This document shows, in pieces, positions 7,985-16,219 of a DNA stretch of 64,000 bases; position 1 is the stretch's first letter, and every line of letters starts with the position of its first letter. The translations under genes and the position numbers were made by a program. The DNA is from Armatimonadota bacterium (GTDB taxonomy: Bacteria > Armatimonadota > Fimbriimonadia > Fimbriimonadales > Fimbriimonadaceae). The stretch lies in NCBI GenBank assembly GCA_016125185.1, contig WGMG01000006.1, positions 1,116,001 through 1,180,000 of the forward strand, given 5' to 3'. The notes beneath the pieces were generated by a model that worked only from the letters and a program-made list of their open reading frames with translations, did no database searches and was not told the origin of the DNA.

Positions 7985-9250
7985 CTACAAAGCCACGGTC
8001 ATAACCGCGCGCATAACTTCATCGGGAGTCGTCCAGCCGGACATCGCTTTGGCTTTTCCATCGTCGAGCATTGTTCGGTGACCCTGTTTGCGAGCGACTT
8101 CGGCCAGCACCGCAAAGGTCGGATTCTCGGCAATAGCCGCTTTGAATTCCGGCGTGCCGATGATGATTTCAAAGATGCCAATTCGGCCCTTGTAGCCGGT
8201 GTTCTTGCACTCGGCACACCCTCGGCCCTTCATAAAGGTTCCTTTCTCTAGTTCCTCGGGCGTGAACTTCAGTGCGGCAATTTCGTCCTCCGTCGGCTTG
8301 TACGGCTGGCGGCACTTCGCGCAGTTCAGACGAACCAGGCGCTGGGCGAGGATCGCCAAACAAACACCGGCGATCAGGTACGGCTCAGCCTCCATATCGA
8401 CCATACGTCCGATGGTCTCGATGGCGTTGTTGGTGTGGAGCGTGGACAGCACCAAGTGCCCGGTCAGACCAGCCTGAATACCGATAGCCAGCGAGGCAGG
8501 GTCGCGCATTTCACCAACGAGCATGACGTCGGGGTCTTGTCGAAGGAAGGAGCGCATGACGCGGGGGAAGCCCATTTTCTCGGTGACCTGCACCTGTGCG
8601 ATGTTCTTCTCGTATTCGTACTCGATCGGGTCCTCGACGGTGACGATGTTGCGCGTCTTCGCGTCCATGACGTTCAGCGAAGCGTATAGCGTGGAGGTCT
8701 TGCCAGAACCAGTCGGGCCAGTAACCAGGATAAGGCCATACGGCGCGTTGATCGCCCGCGACCACTTTTGGTAAATATCATCCGGCATGCCTAGCTTCGT
8801 CAGGTCGACCTTCATCGCATTCGGGTCGAGAATACGCATGACGAGCTTTTCACCGTTGAGAGAGGGCAGACACGAGGCACGAGCGCTGAGGCGGCGGCCC
8901 ATGTACTCCATGTCGATACGGCCGTCCTGAGGCTCGCGCTGTTCGTCGATTCTCATTCCGGCGGCCAGCTTCAAACGGGCAAGAACGTTCGGCGCCTGCT
9001 CCAGCGGGAGTTCACCGGTGGAGTGGAGAATGCCGTCCTGACGGTAGCGGATGCGAAGCTGATCTCGCTCGGGCTGGAGGTGGATGTCGGATGTTCCGGT
9101 CTCCAAGGCATTCATGAAAATGTTGTCAACGATACCGACGGCGATCGACATATCATCGCCACCCATTTCGCGAGACTGCCCACCTTCCCGAATAATCAAT
9201 CGAAATCGCTTGGCGGCGCCAAAGTTTGTCTGTGCGTAATCCGTGTTCAT
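7985..9250 (-). CDS. GspE/PilB family type II secretion/type IV pilus assembly ATPase
   Basis: This is a 421-residue secretion ATPase that powers pilin or pseudopilin assembly. The N2E-like domain (residues about 35-150, including SDIHLQP) is followed by Walker A GPTGSGKT (178-185), the Asp box, Walker B with DVMLVGEMRD (241-250), a His box (TLHTNN) and a tetracysteine zinc motif C310-x2-C313 with C345-x2-C348. It lacks the N-terminal MshEN/N1 domain common in longer PilB proteins, so it is at the short end of the family. No other pilus gene is adjacent, but a prepilin-like gene lies at 22.3-22.9 kb. The start is supported by a TATGAT sequence 11 nt upstream. Confidence 0.93.
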   Translation of the reverse strand: MNTDYAQTNFGAAKRFRLIIREGGQSREMGGDDMSIAVGIVDNIFMNALETGTSDIHLQPERDQLRIRYRQDGILHSTGELPLEQAPNVLARLKLAAGMRIDEQREPQDGRIDMEYMGRRLSARASCLPSLNGEKLVMRILDPNAMKVDLTKLGMPDDIYQKWSRAINAPYGLILVTGPTGSGKTSTLYASLNVMDAKTRNIVTVEDPIEYEYEKNIAQVQVTEKMGFPRVMRSFLRQDPDVMLVGEMRDPASLAIGIQAGLTGHLVLSTLHTNNAIETIGRMVDMEAEPYLIAGVCLAILAQRLVRLNCAKCRQPYKPTEDEIAALKFTPEELEKGTFMKGRGCAECKNTGYKGRIGIFEIIIGTPEFKAAIAENPTFAVLAEVARKQGHRTMLDDGKAKAMSGWTTPDEVMRAVMTVAL

Positions 9251-9265
9251 GCCGTGAGGGAATCA

Positions 9266-9271
9266 TACTAT
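9266..9271 (+). promoter_or_regulatory. -10 element, leaderless geometry
   Basis: TACTAT ends 6 nt before the ATG at 9278. The opposite strand of the same stretch gives TATGAT for the divergent secretion ATPase gene, so the two promoters overlap. Confidence 0.45.
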
Positions 9272-9277
9272 GACTTG

Positions 9278-10183
9278 ATGCCCAGACCCAACCCTTTTTT
9301 GCTCGTTACGATGCTATTCTGGGGTTTCAATTTCATTTCTTTGAAGGTTCTGTATCCCGTCATGGAGCCCGGGGCTATCATGTTCTGGCGCTACTTCGTG
9401 ATGGGGGGCGTGCTCGTCCTCGTTTGCAAGTTCACCGGACACTCGCTGAAGATTCCGACCGAGCACCGAAACCGTATCCTTTTTGCCGGACTCAACTCGA
9501 TGGGGATTTACATGATCCTCTTCATGGAAGGGGTGAAGTTCACCTATGCCGCTGAGGCGGCGATCATCCTGGCTTCGAACCCAATCATCGTGGCGATTTG
9601 GATGATGGTTCTGAAGCAGGAGCCGAAGTCGTACGCCAAAGTTTTGGGCGGGATCATCGCCCTCGGCGGTGTTGCGGTGGTCATCTTGGGTCGTCCCGGC
9701 ATGATGTCCGGCTCGGTGGATGCGCTCAACCGCATCAAGGGCGACCTATTGATGCTTCTTGGAGCGATCTCTTGGTCGTGGTCAGTAGTGCTGTGCAAAC
9801 CGATCTCCAGCGAGATCAAGCCTCTCCCGCTTTTCACCATGTCGATGCTGGGCGGTCTGCCTGTGATCTTTCTCTTCGGTTTGATGCCTGCTCTCCAGGT
9901 CCATTGGGGCGACCTTTCGCATTGGCAATGGGCGAACTTCGCGCAGATCTCGTTCGGCTCCGGCGTAATCGGCATGGTGTTCTATTACAAAGGCATCTCT
10001 CAGCTTCCGGCGAGTGTGGCGACCCTCCACCAGTTTTTGGTGCCGATTCTCGCGACCGGCTTCGCCTCTTTGGTCTTGGGTGAGCATCTAGCTTGGATTC
10101 AGGCAGGCGGGCTCTTGATCGTGATCGCAGGCGTCGCGGTTGCCAATGGTCTTATTCGCTCAACTCGAGCGATAGCGGCATAA
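9278..10183 (+). CDS. EamA/DMT superfamily transporter
   Basis: This 301-residue inner-membrane protein has ten predicted helices arranged as two EamA repeats, each of about 140 residues (the first begins PFLLVTMLFWGFNFISLKV, the second GDLLMLLGAISWSWSVVLC). Family members export amino acids, metabolites or drugs; the substrate cannot be read from the sequence. The start at 9278 is preferred over longer in-frame possibilities because those overlap the divergent secretion ATPase gene, and because a -10-like TACTAT sits 6 nt upstream. Confidence 0.88.
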   Translation: MPRPNPFLLVTMLFWGFNFISLKVLYPVMEPGAIMFWRYFVMGGVLVLVCKFTGHSLKIPTEHRNRILFAGLNSMGIYMILFMEGVKFTYAAEAAIILASNPIIVAIWMMVLKQEPKSYAKVLGGIIALGGVAVVILGRPGMMSGSVDALNRIKGDLLMLLGAISWSWSVVLCKPISSEIKPLPLFTMSMLGGLPVIFLFGLMPALQVHWGDLSHWQWANFAQISFGSGVIGMVFYYKGISQLPASVATLHQFLVPILATGFASLVLGEHLAWIQAGGLLIVIAGVAVANGLIRSTRAIAA

Positions 10184-10219
10184 CCCTCATAAACCTGGTA
10201 AGACTACCAGTACTTTCCA

Positions 10220-10329
10220 TTTGTACAATTTATAGCAACTTTGTATAATGCGTGAACAACGGATGTACAAATGTCAATCGATTTGTACAATTCGAAGATT
10301 TTTGTACAATCACAGAGGATTTTGTACGA
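10220..10329. promoter_or_regulatory. Array of six TTGTACAA-type palindromes at about 20-bp spacing
   Basis: TTGTACAA occurs at 10221, 10283 and 10302, with one-base variants TTGTATAA at 10241, ATGTACAA at 10263 and TTGTACGA at 10322. Start-to-start distances are 20, 22, 20, 19 and 20 bp, about two helical turns, while the sequences between the sites are not conserved. The array lies in the 193-bp gap between the EamA gene and the PEP-CTERM gene at 10377. It looks like a set of phased operator sites, or less likely iterons. No regulator is assigned. Confidence 0.7.
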
Positions 10330-10376
10330 AATTAAGGCGGCCATCGAATGGCTGCTTTCTTTTTGAGAGAAAACAA

Positions 10377-11105
10377 ATGAACAAACTTTCTATCCTTTTG
10401 GCCGTCAGTGCGGCCTCAATCGGTACGGCCCAAGCCCAGACCATCGGCATCAACTTCTCGGGGGGCGGACTTTCGATGGGCTCAGGTGATGAACCCGGCG
10501 TCGTCAGCGGTGCCAACTGGAACAATCTCACGACCGGGAGCGGATCGGGCGTGGCGCTGATGGACAGCAGCGGTGCCATGACTTCCGCTTTACTGAGCTT
10601 CTCAGCGGCGGGAACCTATGACGAGTTCAATAAGCCGTCGACCGCCAACTCAGCTACAAACCGTCTTTACGGCGGTGGTCTTTATGGAGACCCAACGCAG
10701 GCCGAGATTCGAGTCTCCGTCTCCGGCATCACTTACGCCGACTACGACGTATACGTGTATGCATCCGCTGACACATCGCATACTAACACCCTGTCTATCT
10801 CTGATGGCTCGACGACCTTCTACTATGCTAGCCCGGGCAGTGTGAATTCAGGTGCGTCCAACCTCCTTCTGACAACAAGCACGTCGTCGGCTAGCCCGAC
10901 GGTCGGCAAGGCTCAATATCAGGTCTTCCACGAACATGGCTCTTCGTTCACGTTGAACACCTTCGGCTCAGCGGCTGGAGTTCTTAGCAACAATGTCTTT
11001 GGACTGCAGATCGTTGCGACGCCGGTCCCAGAACCAGCGAGCTTCGCCGTTCTTGGACTTGGAATTCTTCCCCTGGTGCGACGACGCAAGCGAAATCGCG
11101 TCTAA
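10377..11105 (+). CDS. PEP-CTERM sorting domain-containing secreted protein
   Basis: This 242-residue exported protein has a signal peptide (MNKLSILLAVSAASIGTAQA), a Ser/Gly/Thr-rich beta-sheet-like body and a C-terminal PEP-CTERM signal: VPEPASFAVLGLG followed by the hydrophobic stretch and RRRKRNR. Such proteins are processed by an exosortase and are usually exported to the envelope or extracellular matrix. No exosortase gene is present here. The ATG at 10377 is chosen because it directly begins the signal peptide; an in-frame upstream codon at 10248 would place coding sequence in the TTGTACAA array. The array and the downstream terminator suggest a separately controlled single-gene unit. 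Confidence 0.88.
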   Translation: MNKLSILLAVSAASIGTAQAQTIGINFSGGGLSMGSGDEPGVVSGANWNNLTTGSGSGVALMDSSGAMTSALLSFSAAGTYDEFNKPSTANSATNRLYGGGLYGDPTQAEIRVSVSGITYADYDVYVYASADTSHTNTLSISDGSTTFYYASPGSVNSGASNLLLTTSTSSASPTVGKAQYQVFHEHGSSFTLNTFGSAAGVLSNNVFGLQIVATPVPEPASFAVLGLGILPLVRRRKRNRV

Positions 11106-11127
11106 TCGACGAAACCATTTGCGACTC

Positions 11128-11166
11128 AGATGGAGCCAAGGTGTACGCCTTGGCTCCATCTCTTTT
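11128..11166 (+). terminator. Rho-independent terminator after the PEP-CTERM gene
   Basis: AGATGGAGCCAAGG (11128-11141) pairs perfectly with CCTTGGCTCCATCT (11148-11161) around a 6-nt loop and is followed by CTTTT. Confidence 0.85.
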
Positions 11167-11220
11167 AGCCTGACGGTTACCGGCTTGAGTCAGGCTCCGG
11201 CAGGTAAACTGAGCCGAACA

Positions 11221-11766
11221 ATGAATGAGTCTGAGACTCCGATTGAGGAAACCGTAAACCAAGAGGAAACCGCCGAAGCGGGAGCCGACCTGCTAGAGGG
11301 CGACCTTCAGCTTCTCGATGACCAAGTTTCCAAGCTCACGACCGAGAAAGAGCAGATTCACGAGCAGCTTCTGCGGACGATGGCCGACTTTCAGAACTTC
11401 CGAAAGCGGACCCAGCAGGAGCAGGGCCTGATTCGCCAGTATGCGACCGAGTCGCTGGTCCTCACGCTTCTGCCGGTCATGGACAATTTCGAGCGCACCG
11501 TTCGCGCCTCCGAGGCTGGCGCGCCGATCGAATCGCTGATCACCGGTGTTAAGGCCACCGAGAAGCAGTTCCGGTTCATCATCGAACAACAGGGCGTCTC
11601 GCGAATCGACTCGGTCGGCAAACCGTTCGATTCTGACCTGCATGAGGCCCTCGGCACGGTCGAGACCGACAAATATCCGTCGGACACTGTCGTCGAAGAG
11701 ATCGAGCCAGGTTACAAGATGGGTGAGAAGGTCATCCGTCACGCCAAAGTCCGCGTCGCGAAGTAA
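11221..11766 (+). CDS. grpE: Nucleotide exchange factor GrpE
   Basis: GrpE releases ADP from DnaK. The 181-residue product has an acidic N-terminal tail (residues 1-35), a long coiled coil with the characteristic LLRTMADFQNFRKRTQQEQ (about 51-69), and the C-terminal beta domain (VGKPFDSDLHEAL, then GYKMGEKVIRHAKVRVAK). The ATG at 11221 is the first sensible start after the upstream terminator. dnaK is not in the window, and the dnaJ-like gene is 34 kb away with its own repressor. A single CTTGAGT half-site occurs at 11184-11190, but no second half makes it a full HspR operator. It is followed 2 nt later by glmM. Confidence 0.95.
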   Translation: MNESETPIEETVNQEETAEAGADLLEGDLQLLDDQVSKLTTEKEQIHEQLLRTMADFQNFRKRTQQEQGLIRQYATESLVLTLLPVMDNFERTVRASEAGAPIESLITGVKATEKQFRFIIEQQGVSRIDSVGKPFDSDLHEALGTVETDKYPSDTVVEEIEPGYKMGEKVIRHAKVRVAK

Positions 11767-11768
11767 CC

Positions 11769-13151
11769 ATGAGCCGAAAGCACTTTGGGACCGACGGCAT
11801 CCGTGGAGTCGCCAACAAAGGGTTGAAGCCCGAACTAGCGATGGCCCTTGGCCGCGCCGCAGGACGCTGGCTCCGCGAGCAATCCGGCGGCGTTCCTCGC
11901 ATCGTCGTTGGCCGTGATACCCGAAAGAGTGGCCCCATGCTCGGTATGGCCCTTTCCGCCGGATTCAACTCAGCAGGTGTTGACGTTGTCAGCCTTGGGG
12001 TCGCACCGACGCCAGCGGTATCGTTCGTGGCTCGCACCGGCGAATTTGGCCTCGGAGTCATCATTTCTGCGTCCCACAATCCATTTCCCGATAACGGTAT
12101 TAAGCTGGTCGGTCACGACGGACGAAAACTGCCCGACGAGGTCGAGGCGGAGATCGAGTCGTTCATGGAGACCGACGAAGAGCGTCCGATCGGCGGCTCA
12201 ATCGGTTCGCTGACCCAAGACGCGGGCTTGTTGGAAGACTATCTCTCGTTCCTCGAAAAGATCATTCCCGGCGGGCTAAGGGGCATTTCCGTCGCCGTGG
12301 ACTGCGCGCATGGCGCGGCGTACGACTTGGGACCCGAAATTCTTCGTCGCCTGGGTGCGGAGGTCTTCGTGGTCGGCGATGCCCCGGATGGCGTGAACAT
12401 CAATGAGCTTGGCGGTGCGACCAAGCCCGAGACAATCCAGGAGTTGACGAAGTCGACGGGCGCAACCCTCGGAGTCGCGTTCGATGGCGATGCGGACCGA
12501 GCCGTGTTTTCTGATAGCCGAGGTCGCCTTATCAACGGAGACCGCACTATTGGCCTGTGGGCCTCGCACGAACTGAAGATGGGGCGGCTGAACCCTAAAG
12601 CTGTTGTGGGCACGGTGATGAGCAACGGCGGCTTTGAGCACTTTGTCGCCAGCAAGGGCATCCACCTTGAGCGTACGCCAGTCGGCGATAAGTACGTCTC
12701 GCAAAAGATCACGGCGTTGGGCGCTCAGATCGGCGGTGAGCAAAGCGGCCACATCATCTTTCCCAAGCACGGTCCAACCGGCGACGGCTTGGTCACCATG
12801 CTCGAAGTCCTGCGCGTGATCAAGGAGTCGGGGCGAGACGCGGCGACGATTTACGAAGACTACGAGTCCTGGCCGCAGATCCTGGTCAACATGGAAGTCG
12901 CTGACCGCTCAACCTGGAACGACGGAGAACTGGTGCAGACCGCACTGGAACAGGCTACGAAGGACCTCGTCGGCCACGGACGCATTAACGTACGCGCGAG
13001 CGGCACACAGCCCATCGTCCGCGTGATGGTCGAAGCCGACACCTACGATCTTCGCGACCTGGTAGCCGCTTCGGTCGTGGGCGCGATCACCAAAGAGGCC
13101 GGCGGGAAAATTTACAGCCGGGTTGATTTGACTCATGCGCTGGGCGACTAG
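11769..13151 (+). CDS. glmM: Phosphoglucosamine mutase
   Basis: GlmM converts glucosamine-6-phosphate to glucosamine-1-phosphate for UDP-GlcNAc synthesis. The 460-residue protein starts MSRKHFGTDGIRGVAN, has the phosphoserine loop SASHNP with catalytic Ser102, the metal-binding DGDADR (239-244), the sugar-binding GEQSGHIIFP near 325 and the C-terminal phosphate-binding RASGTQPIVRVMVE. Length is normal for the family (about 445-460). It starts 2 nt after the grpE stop, suggesting cotranscription, and may be translated by coupling because no strong ribosome-binding site is visible. Confidence 0.97.
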   Translation: MSRKHFGTDGIRGVANKGLKPELAMALGRAAGRWLREQSGGVPRIVVGRDTRKSGPMLGMALSAGFNSAGVDVVSLGVAPTPAVSFVARTGEFGLGVIISASHNPFPDNGIKLVGHDGRKLPDEVEAEIESFMETDEERPIGGSIGSLTQDAGLLEDYLSFLEKIIPGGLRGISVAVDCAHGAAYDLGPEILRRLGAEVFVVGDAPDGVNINELGGATKPETIQELTKSTGATLGVAFDGDADRAVFSDSRGRLINGDRTIGLWASHELKMGRLNPKAVVGTVMSNGGFEHFVASKGIHLERTPVGDKYVSQKITALGAQIGGEQSGHIIFPKHGPTGDGLVTMLEVLRVIKESGRDAATIYEDYESWPQILVNMEVADRSTWNDGELVQTALEQATKDLVGHGRINVRASGTQPIVRVMVEADTYDLRDLVAASVVGAITKEAGGKIYSRVDLTHALGD

Positions 13152-13162
13152 CGCTACAAGGG

Positions 13163-13168
13163 TAGATT
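13163..13168 (+). promoter_or_regulatory. -10 element, leaderless geometry
   Basis: TAGATT ends 6 nt before the coaX ATG at 13175. No -35 box or ribosome-binding site is evident. Confidence 0.4.
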
Positions 13169-13174
13169 TCTCTC

Positions 13175-13936
13175 ATGCTCCTCGCGATTGACGTCGGAAA
13201 CAGCCACTCGGTGTTCGGTATCTGGGACGGCGCCCGTTGGATCGCCACTTGGCGGCACCAGACGGACGTCGAAACCACCGAAGACGAACTCGCGGCCTGG
13301 CTATTCGAAATGATGCGTGTGGCAGGGGTGACACAGAATCCGACGAAAGTAGCCTGCGCCAGCGTGGTGCCGGGCATGAACCGAAACCTGTCGCTCATGG
13401 CGAGCAAGTTCTTCGGCGTCGAAGTTGAATTCCTAACCGGATCGTCCAACCACGGCGTCGTGGTGGACTACAATCCGCCGACCGCGGTTGGAGCAGACCG
13501 CATCGCGAACGCAATAGGCGCCTTGGCTCGGTACTCCGCGCCGATCATCGTGGTCGACTTTGGCACTGCCACCACCTTCGATGTGATCGATGCCAACAGC
13601 GTTTACGCCGGTGGTGCGATCATGGCTGGCCCGATGACCTCCATGCAGGCGTTGGCGAATAAGACGGCCAAACTGCCCGCTATCGACCTGGTCGCACCGG
13701 AAACCGCAATAGGGAAACATACGACGCACTCGATACAGAGCGGCGTGATGTTCGGCTACGCCGGGGCCATCGACGCGATTGTGCGAAGGATTGAAGGCGA
13801 GCTTGGCTCGAAGCCTAAGGTCATCGCGACGGGCGGCCTCGGAGAAATCTTCACCCAGATGTGCGAGACCATCGAGAGCTACGACGCGATGCTCACCCTC
13901 GATGGAGTCAGGCTGTACGCTGAGAAAGCTATTTAG
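13175..13936 (+). CDS. coaX: Type III pantothenate kinase
   Basis: CoaX phosphorylates pantothenate in the first step of coenzyme A synthesis, using an ASKHA fold that is not feedback-inhibited by CoA. The 253-residue protein shows the phosphate-1 motif MLLAIDVGNSHSVFGIW (catalytic Asp6), PTAVGADRIANAIGA (about 104-118), the phosphate-2 motif VVDFGTATTFDVI and the adenosine segment IATGGLGEIF. It lies 23 nt after glmM and ends in an 8-nt convergent overlap with the cytochrome gene that follows. Confidence 0.96.
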   Translation: MLLAIDVGNSHSVFGIWDGARWIATWRHQTDVETTEDELAAWLFEMMRVAGVTQNPTKVACASVVPGMNRNLSLMASKFFGVEVEFLTGSSNHGVVVDYNPPTAVGADRIANAIGALARYSAPIIVVDFGTATTFDVIDANSVYAGGAIMAGPMTSMQALANKTAKLPAIDLVAPETAIGKHTTHSIQSGVMFGYAGAIDAIVRRIEGELGSKPKVIATGGLGEIFTQMCETIESYDAMLTLDGVRLYAEKAI

Positions 13937-14696
13937 CGTTCGAGATCAGCGCCGCCACGTAACCGATCGGCTTGCCTTTCTCGATGTTGCTGTGGCACTT
14001 GTAGCACGAATTCACGCTCGCATGGACCGCTTTCGCCACAATCCACGCGTCCTTGCCGTTGATCGAAACTTTCTGTGTGTCTTCCTCGACGCCCTTGCGA
14101 CGGATATCGATAGCGAACTGCTCCAGCGCCTTCGATTCGTTCTCCCATCGAGTGTTCGACTGGTCCGTGCCGTCGTCGTAGTTCGGCATGACATAGTGCA
14201 CATCGCTGAGGCGAATCTGAGAGAGGGGAGAAGAGTCGGCCCTGACGCCGTTCTCTGTTTCGACTTCGAGATCCTTTGCGCCCTTTTGAACCGGTTGAAG
14301 TCCAAGCACCGCCGACCGAATATGCACTTCTCCATCGAGGGAGCGAATGGCATCGTAGGCGGTCAAATCTTCAGAGTCCTTGCCGTGAAGTGTCGGGATG
14401 CGGTCACTGCCGAACACGCCGTCGCGAGGCGGGGTCTGGAGGAACTTCCGCATCGCATCGATATAGTTCTCGATATCTTCCTGATGGGGCGCAACGGGAG
14501 GGGCTTCCTTCGAATCGGCCTTGCTCAACTCCTTGGAAAGCTTCTCGAACTTCTCCTTCAAATGAGAGTCCACTTTCTTGCTTTCCATTTTTGGCGCGAC
14601 GGCGCGACTGAGGGTTGCGTAACTGATCGCGGCGGCGACGCCCACGAATCCCAGCGAGAGAACGGCGATGCTCAACTTCGATTTGATGATTTTCAC
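13929..14696 (-). CDS. DUF3365 (Tll0287-like) c-type heme protein, copy 3 of a tandem trio
   Basis: This 255-residue exported protein begins with an uncleaved or cleaved signal helix (KLSIAVLSLGFVGVAAAISYA), has a middle PAS-like region and ends with the single heme motif CYKCH followed by GKPIGYVAALISN. The architecture matches the DUF3365/Tll0287-like family of extracytoplasmic single-heme proteins, thought to be redox or ligand sensors. It is the last gene of three head-to-tail paralogues (about 2 nt from its upstream neighbour), so they probably form one transcript. The acidic, Lys-rich linker at residues 38-60 is unique to this copy. Confidence 0.82.
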   Translation of the reverse strand: MKIIKSKLSIAVLSLGFVGVAAAISYATLSRAVAPKMESKKVDSHLKEKFEKLSKELSKADSKEAPPVAPHQEDIENYIDAMRKFLQTPPRDGVFGSDRIPTLHGKDSEDLTAYDAIRSLDGEVHIRSAVLGLQPVQKGAKDLEVETENGVRADSSPLSQIRLSDVHYVMPNYDDGTDQSNTRWENESKALEQFAIDIRRKGVEEDTQKVSINGKDAWIVAKAVHASVNSCYKCHSNIEKGKPIGYVAALISNAK

Positions 14697-14698
14697 GG

Positions 14699-15445
14699 CT
14701 ACTTCTTCTTGATCAGGAAGGTCATAACATGCCCAATGGGCTTGCCATATTTGATGTCGCTATGACAGTTATAACACGACTTTTCCTTCGGTGTGATCGA
14801 CTTTATGAGCACCCATCCATCTTTCCCGTTAACGGTCACCTTGTCGGAGTAGGTTTCGTAGTCTTTGTGGTCAAGTTTGTTGGATAGTTGAACCACCAAA
14901 CGCCCGACATCAGCGGCCAAAGCCTTCAAACCTTCCTTTCTCACTTTCGTATCGGTTGGCTTTACCGATCGGTCAAAGGCGAGCCCCGTCATGGTTGGAT
15001 TGAACCAGTCACCTTCGTCATAGAGCCGCATGAAACAGGTCGCGCGAACATTCGGATCCTTGAGGAAGTCCGGCGGCAACTTGGTTAGCAGGTCAACCAT
15101 TTTCCCCGTGTCTCCCCCAATATGATCTGGCTTTTTCGGTTCCTTCTTCTCTCGGCTTTCGATCAGCGAATAGACTCGGTAGTCCTTGGTGAGGTCCTTA
15201 ATCTCTTGGTAACCTTCGACTTGATGGGCAAAGACAAGGTGGATCGACGGAGCACGATTGCTGCCAAAGCGGCCGTCGGTGGGTTGCTCTAGCAGACTCT
15301 TTTGCACAGCCGCAGTGTAGGTCTCGATGACCTTGTCATGAGGAAAGGACACAGTCTTGGTGGAGGCGTCGCCCGATAACCTAACCGCCGCCAAGCCACC
15401 GCCGGTCAAAGTAACGAATCCGATCAATAAAGTTGTGGGTTTCAT
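14699..15445 (-). CDS. DUF3365 (Tll0287-like) c-type heme protein, copy 2
   Basis: This 248-residue paralogue of its two neighbours shares the layout: signal sequence (MKPTTLLIGFVTLTGGGLAAV), a segment beginning VSFPHDKVIETYTAAV, the conserved GRFGSNRAPSIH, and the C-terminal heme motif CYNCH followed by KYGKPIGHVMTFL. The heme would be attached outside the cytoplasm. It sits between the other two copies with gaps of 2 and 9 nt. Which electron donor or ligand it serves cannot be told. Confidence 0.82.
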   Translation of the reverse strand: MKPTTLLIGFVTLTGGGLAAVRLSGDASTKTVSFPHDKVIETYTAAVQKSLLEQPTDGRFGSNRAPSIHLVFAHQVEGYQEIKDLTKDYRVYSLIESREKKEPKKPDHIGGDTGKMVDLLTKLPPDFLKDPNVRATCFMRLYDEGDWFNPTMTGLAFDRSVKPTDTKVRKEGLKALAADVGRLVVQLSNKLDHKDYETYSDKVTVNGKDGWVLIKSITPKEKSCYNCHSDIKYGKPIGHVMTFLIKKK

Positions 15446-15454
15446 CTAGGTCTC

Positions 15455-16174
15455 CTAAGGTGCTTTTTCGATCAGAGCTGCCATCACATAACCGATGGGC
15501 TGACCTTCTTTGATGTTGGTGTGACAGGAGTAGCACGTCTTGTCGCTCGCCCGCACCGCTTTCGCCATGAGCCAAGCGTGATGACCTGCAACATCAAACG
15601 ACGTCGAGTAGTCCTCGTAGTCTTCTTTCATGCACTCGGCATCGAGGTCGGTGACTCGCTTTCGGACTTCGGCGGCGATGGTCTGCGATTCTTGACGTCG
15701 GTCTGCGCCTTCGAGGAAGGTCATGTGCACCGGCGTCACGCGGTAGTGGGGAACTTGCCCAAGGAATCGTCCTTCTTTGGCCGACTTTTCGTAAGCCGCG
15801 ATGACCTCATCGGGCATTTTGCCTACTACAAACGAATTGATCATGTACTTGTCCGCGGCGAGATCCTGAACCTCTTTATAGCCCGGAATTTTCTCTCCCG
15901 TCGCACCGTGCAAGGTCGGCACCCGGCTAGCCCCAAACAGCCCGTTTCGAGGGGGAACTAGCATAAAGCTTCGCACTGAGGTGAGATAGGTGTCGATGTC
16001 TTTGTCGTGAGCGAACTTGACGGTCTTCGACTTCTTTTCGCCCGAAGTTTTGTGGTTCTTATCCAAGTCTCCATCGCCGCGCGGCACGCTGGTGGCATAC
16101 GTTAGCGAACAAATGGATGCGACCAATGTGGCCGATATTCCCCAAAACGCGATTTTCGATGTATAAGGCTTCAT
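15455..16174 (-). CDS. DUF3365 (Tll0287-like) c-type heme protein, copy 1
   Basis: This is the first gene of the cytochrome trio, 239 residues from the ATG at 16174. A GTG four codons upstream (16186) is an alternative. It has a signal peptide (KPYTSKIAFWGISATLVASI), the shared NGLFGASRVPTLHG segment, and the heme motif CYSCH followed by KEGQPIGYVMAALIE. The three copies share their start, middle and end blocks but differ widely elsewhere, consistent with old tandem duplication and functional divergence. The VanZ-like gene upstream is on the same strand. Confidence 0.82.
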   Translation of the reverse strand: MKPYTSKIAFWGISATLVASICSLTYATSVPRGDGDLDKNHKTSGEKKSKTVKFAHDKDIDTYLTSVRSFMLVPPRNGLFGASRVPTLHGATGEKIPGYKEVQDLAADKYMINSFVVGKMPDEVIAAYEKSAKEGRFLGQVPHYRVTPVHMTFLEGADRRQESQTIAAEVRKRVTDLDAECMKEDYEDYSTSFDVAGHHAWLMAKAVRASDKTCYSCHTNIKEGQPIGYVMAALIEKAP

Positions 16175-16219
16175 CGCAATCCCCACTTACACGAAACGGA
16201 CGCGCCAGTTACTCGCTAG

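Noticed and set aside
10248-10376. Upstream extension of the PEP-CTERM gene to 10248
   Set aside because: This would put coding sequence over the TTGTACAA sites and in front of the signal peptide, which begins cleanly at 10377.
11184-11190. CTTGAGT upstream of grpE as an HspR operator
   Set aside because: Only one half-site is present. The second half seven bases downstream reads CGGCAGG, not ACTCAAG.
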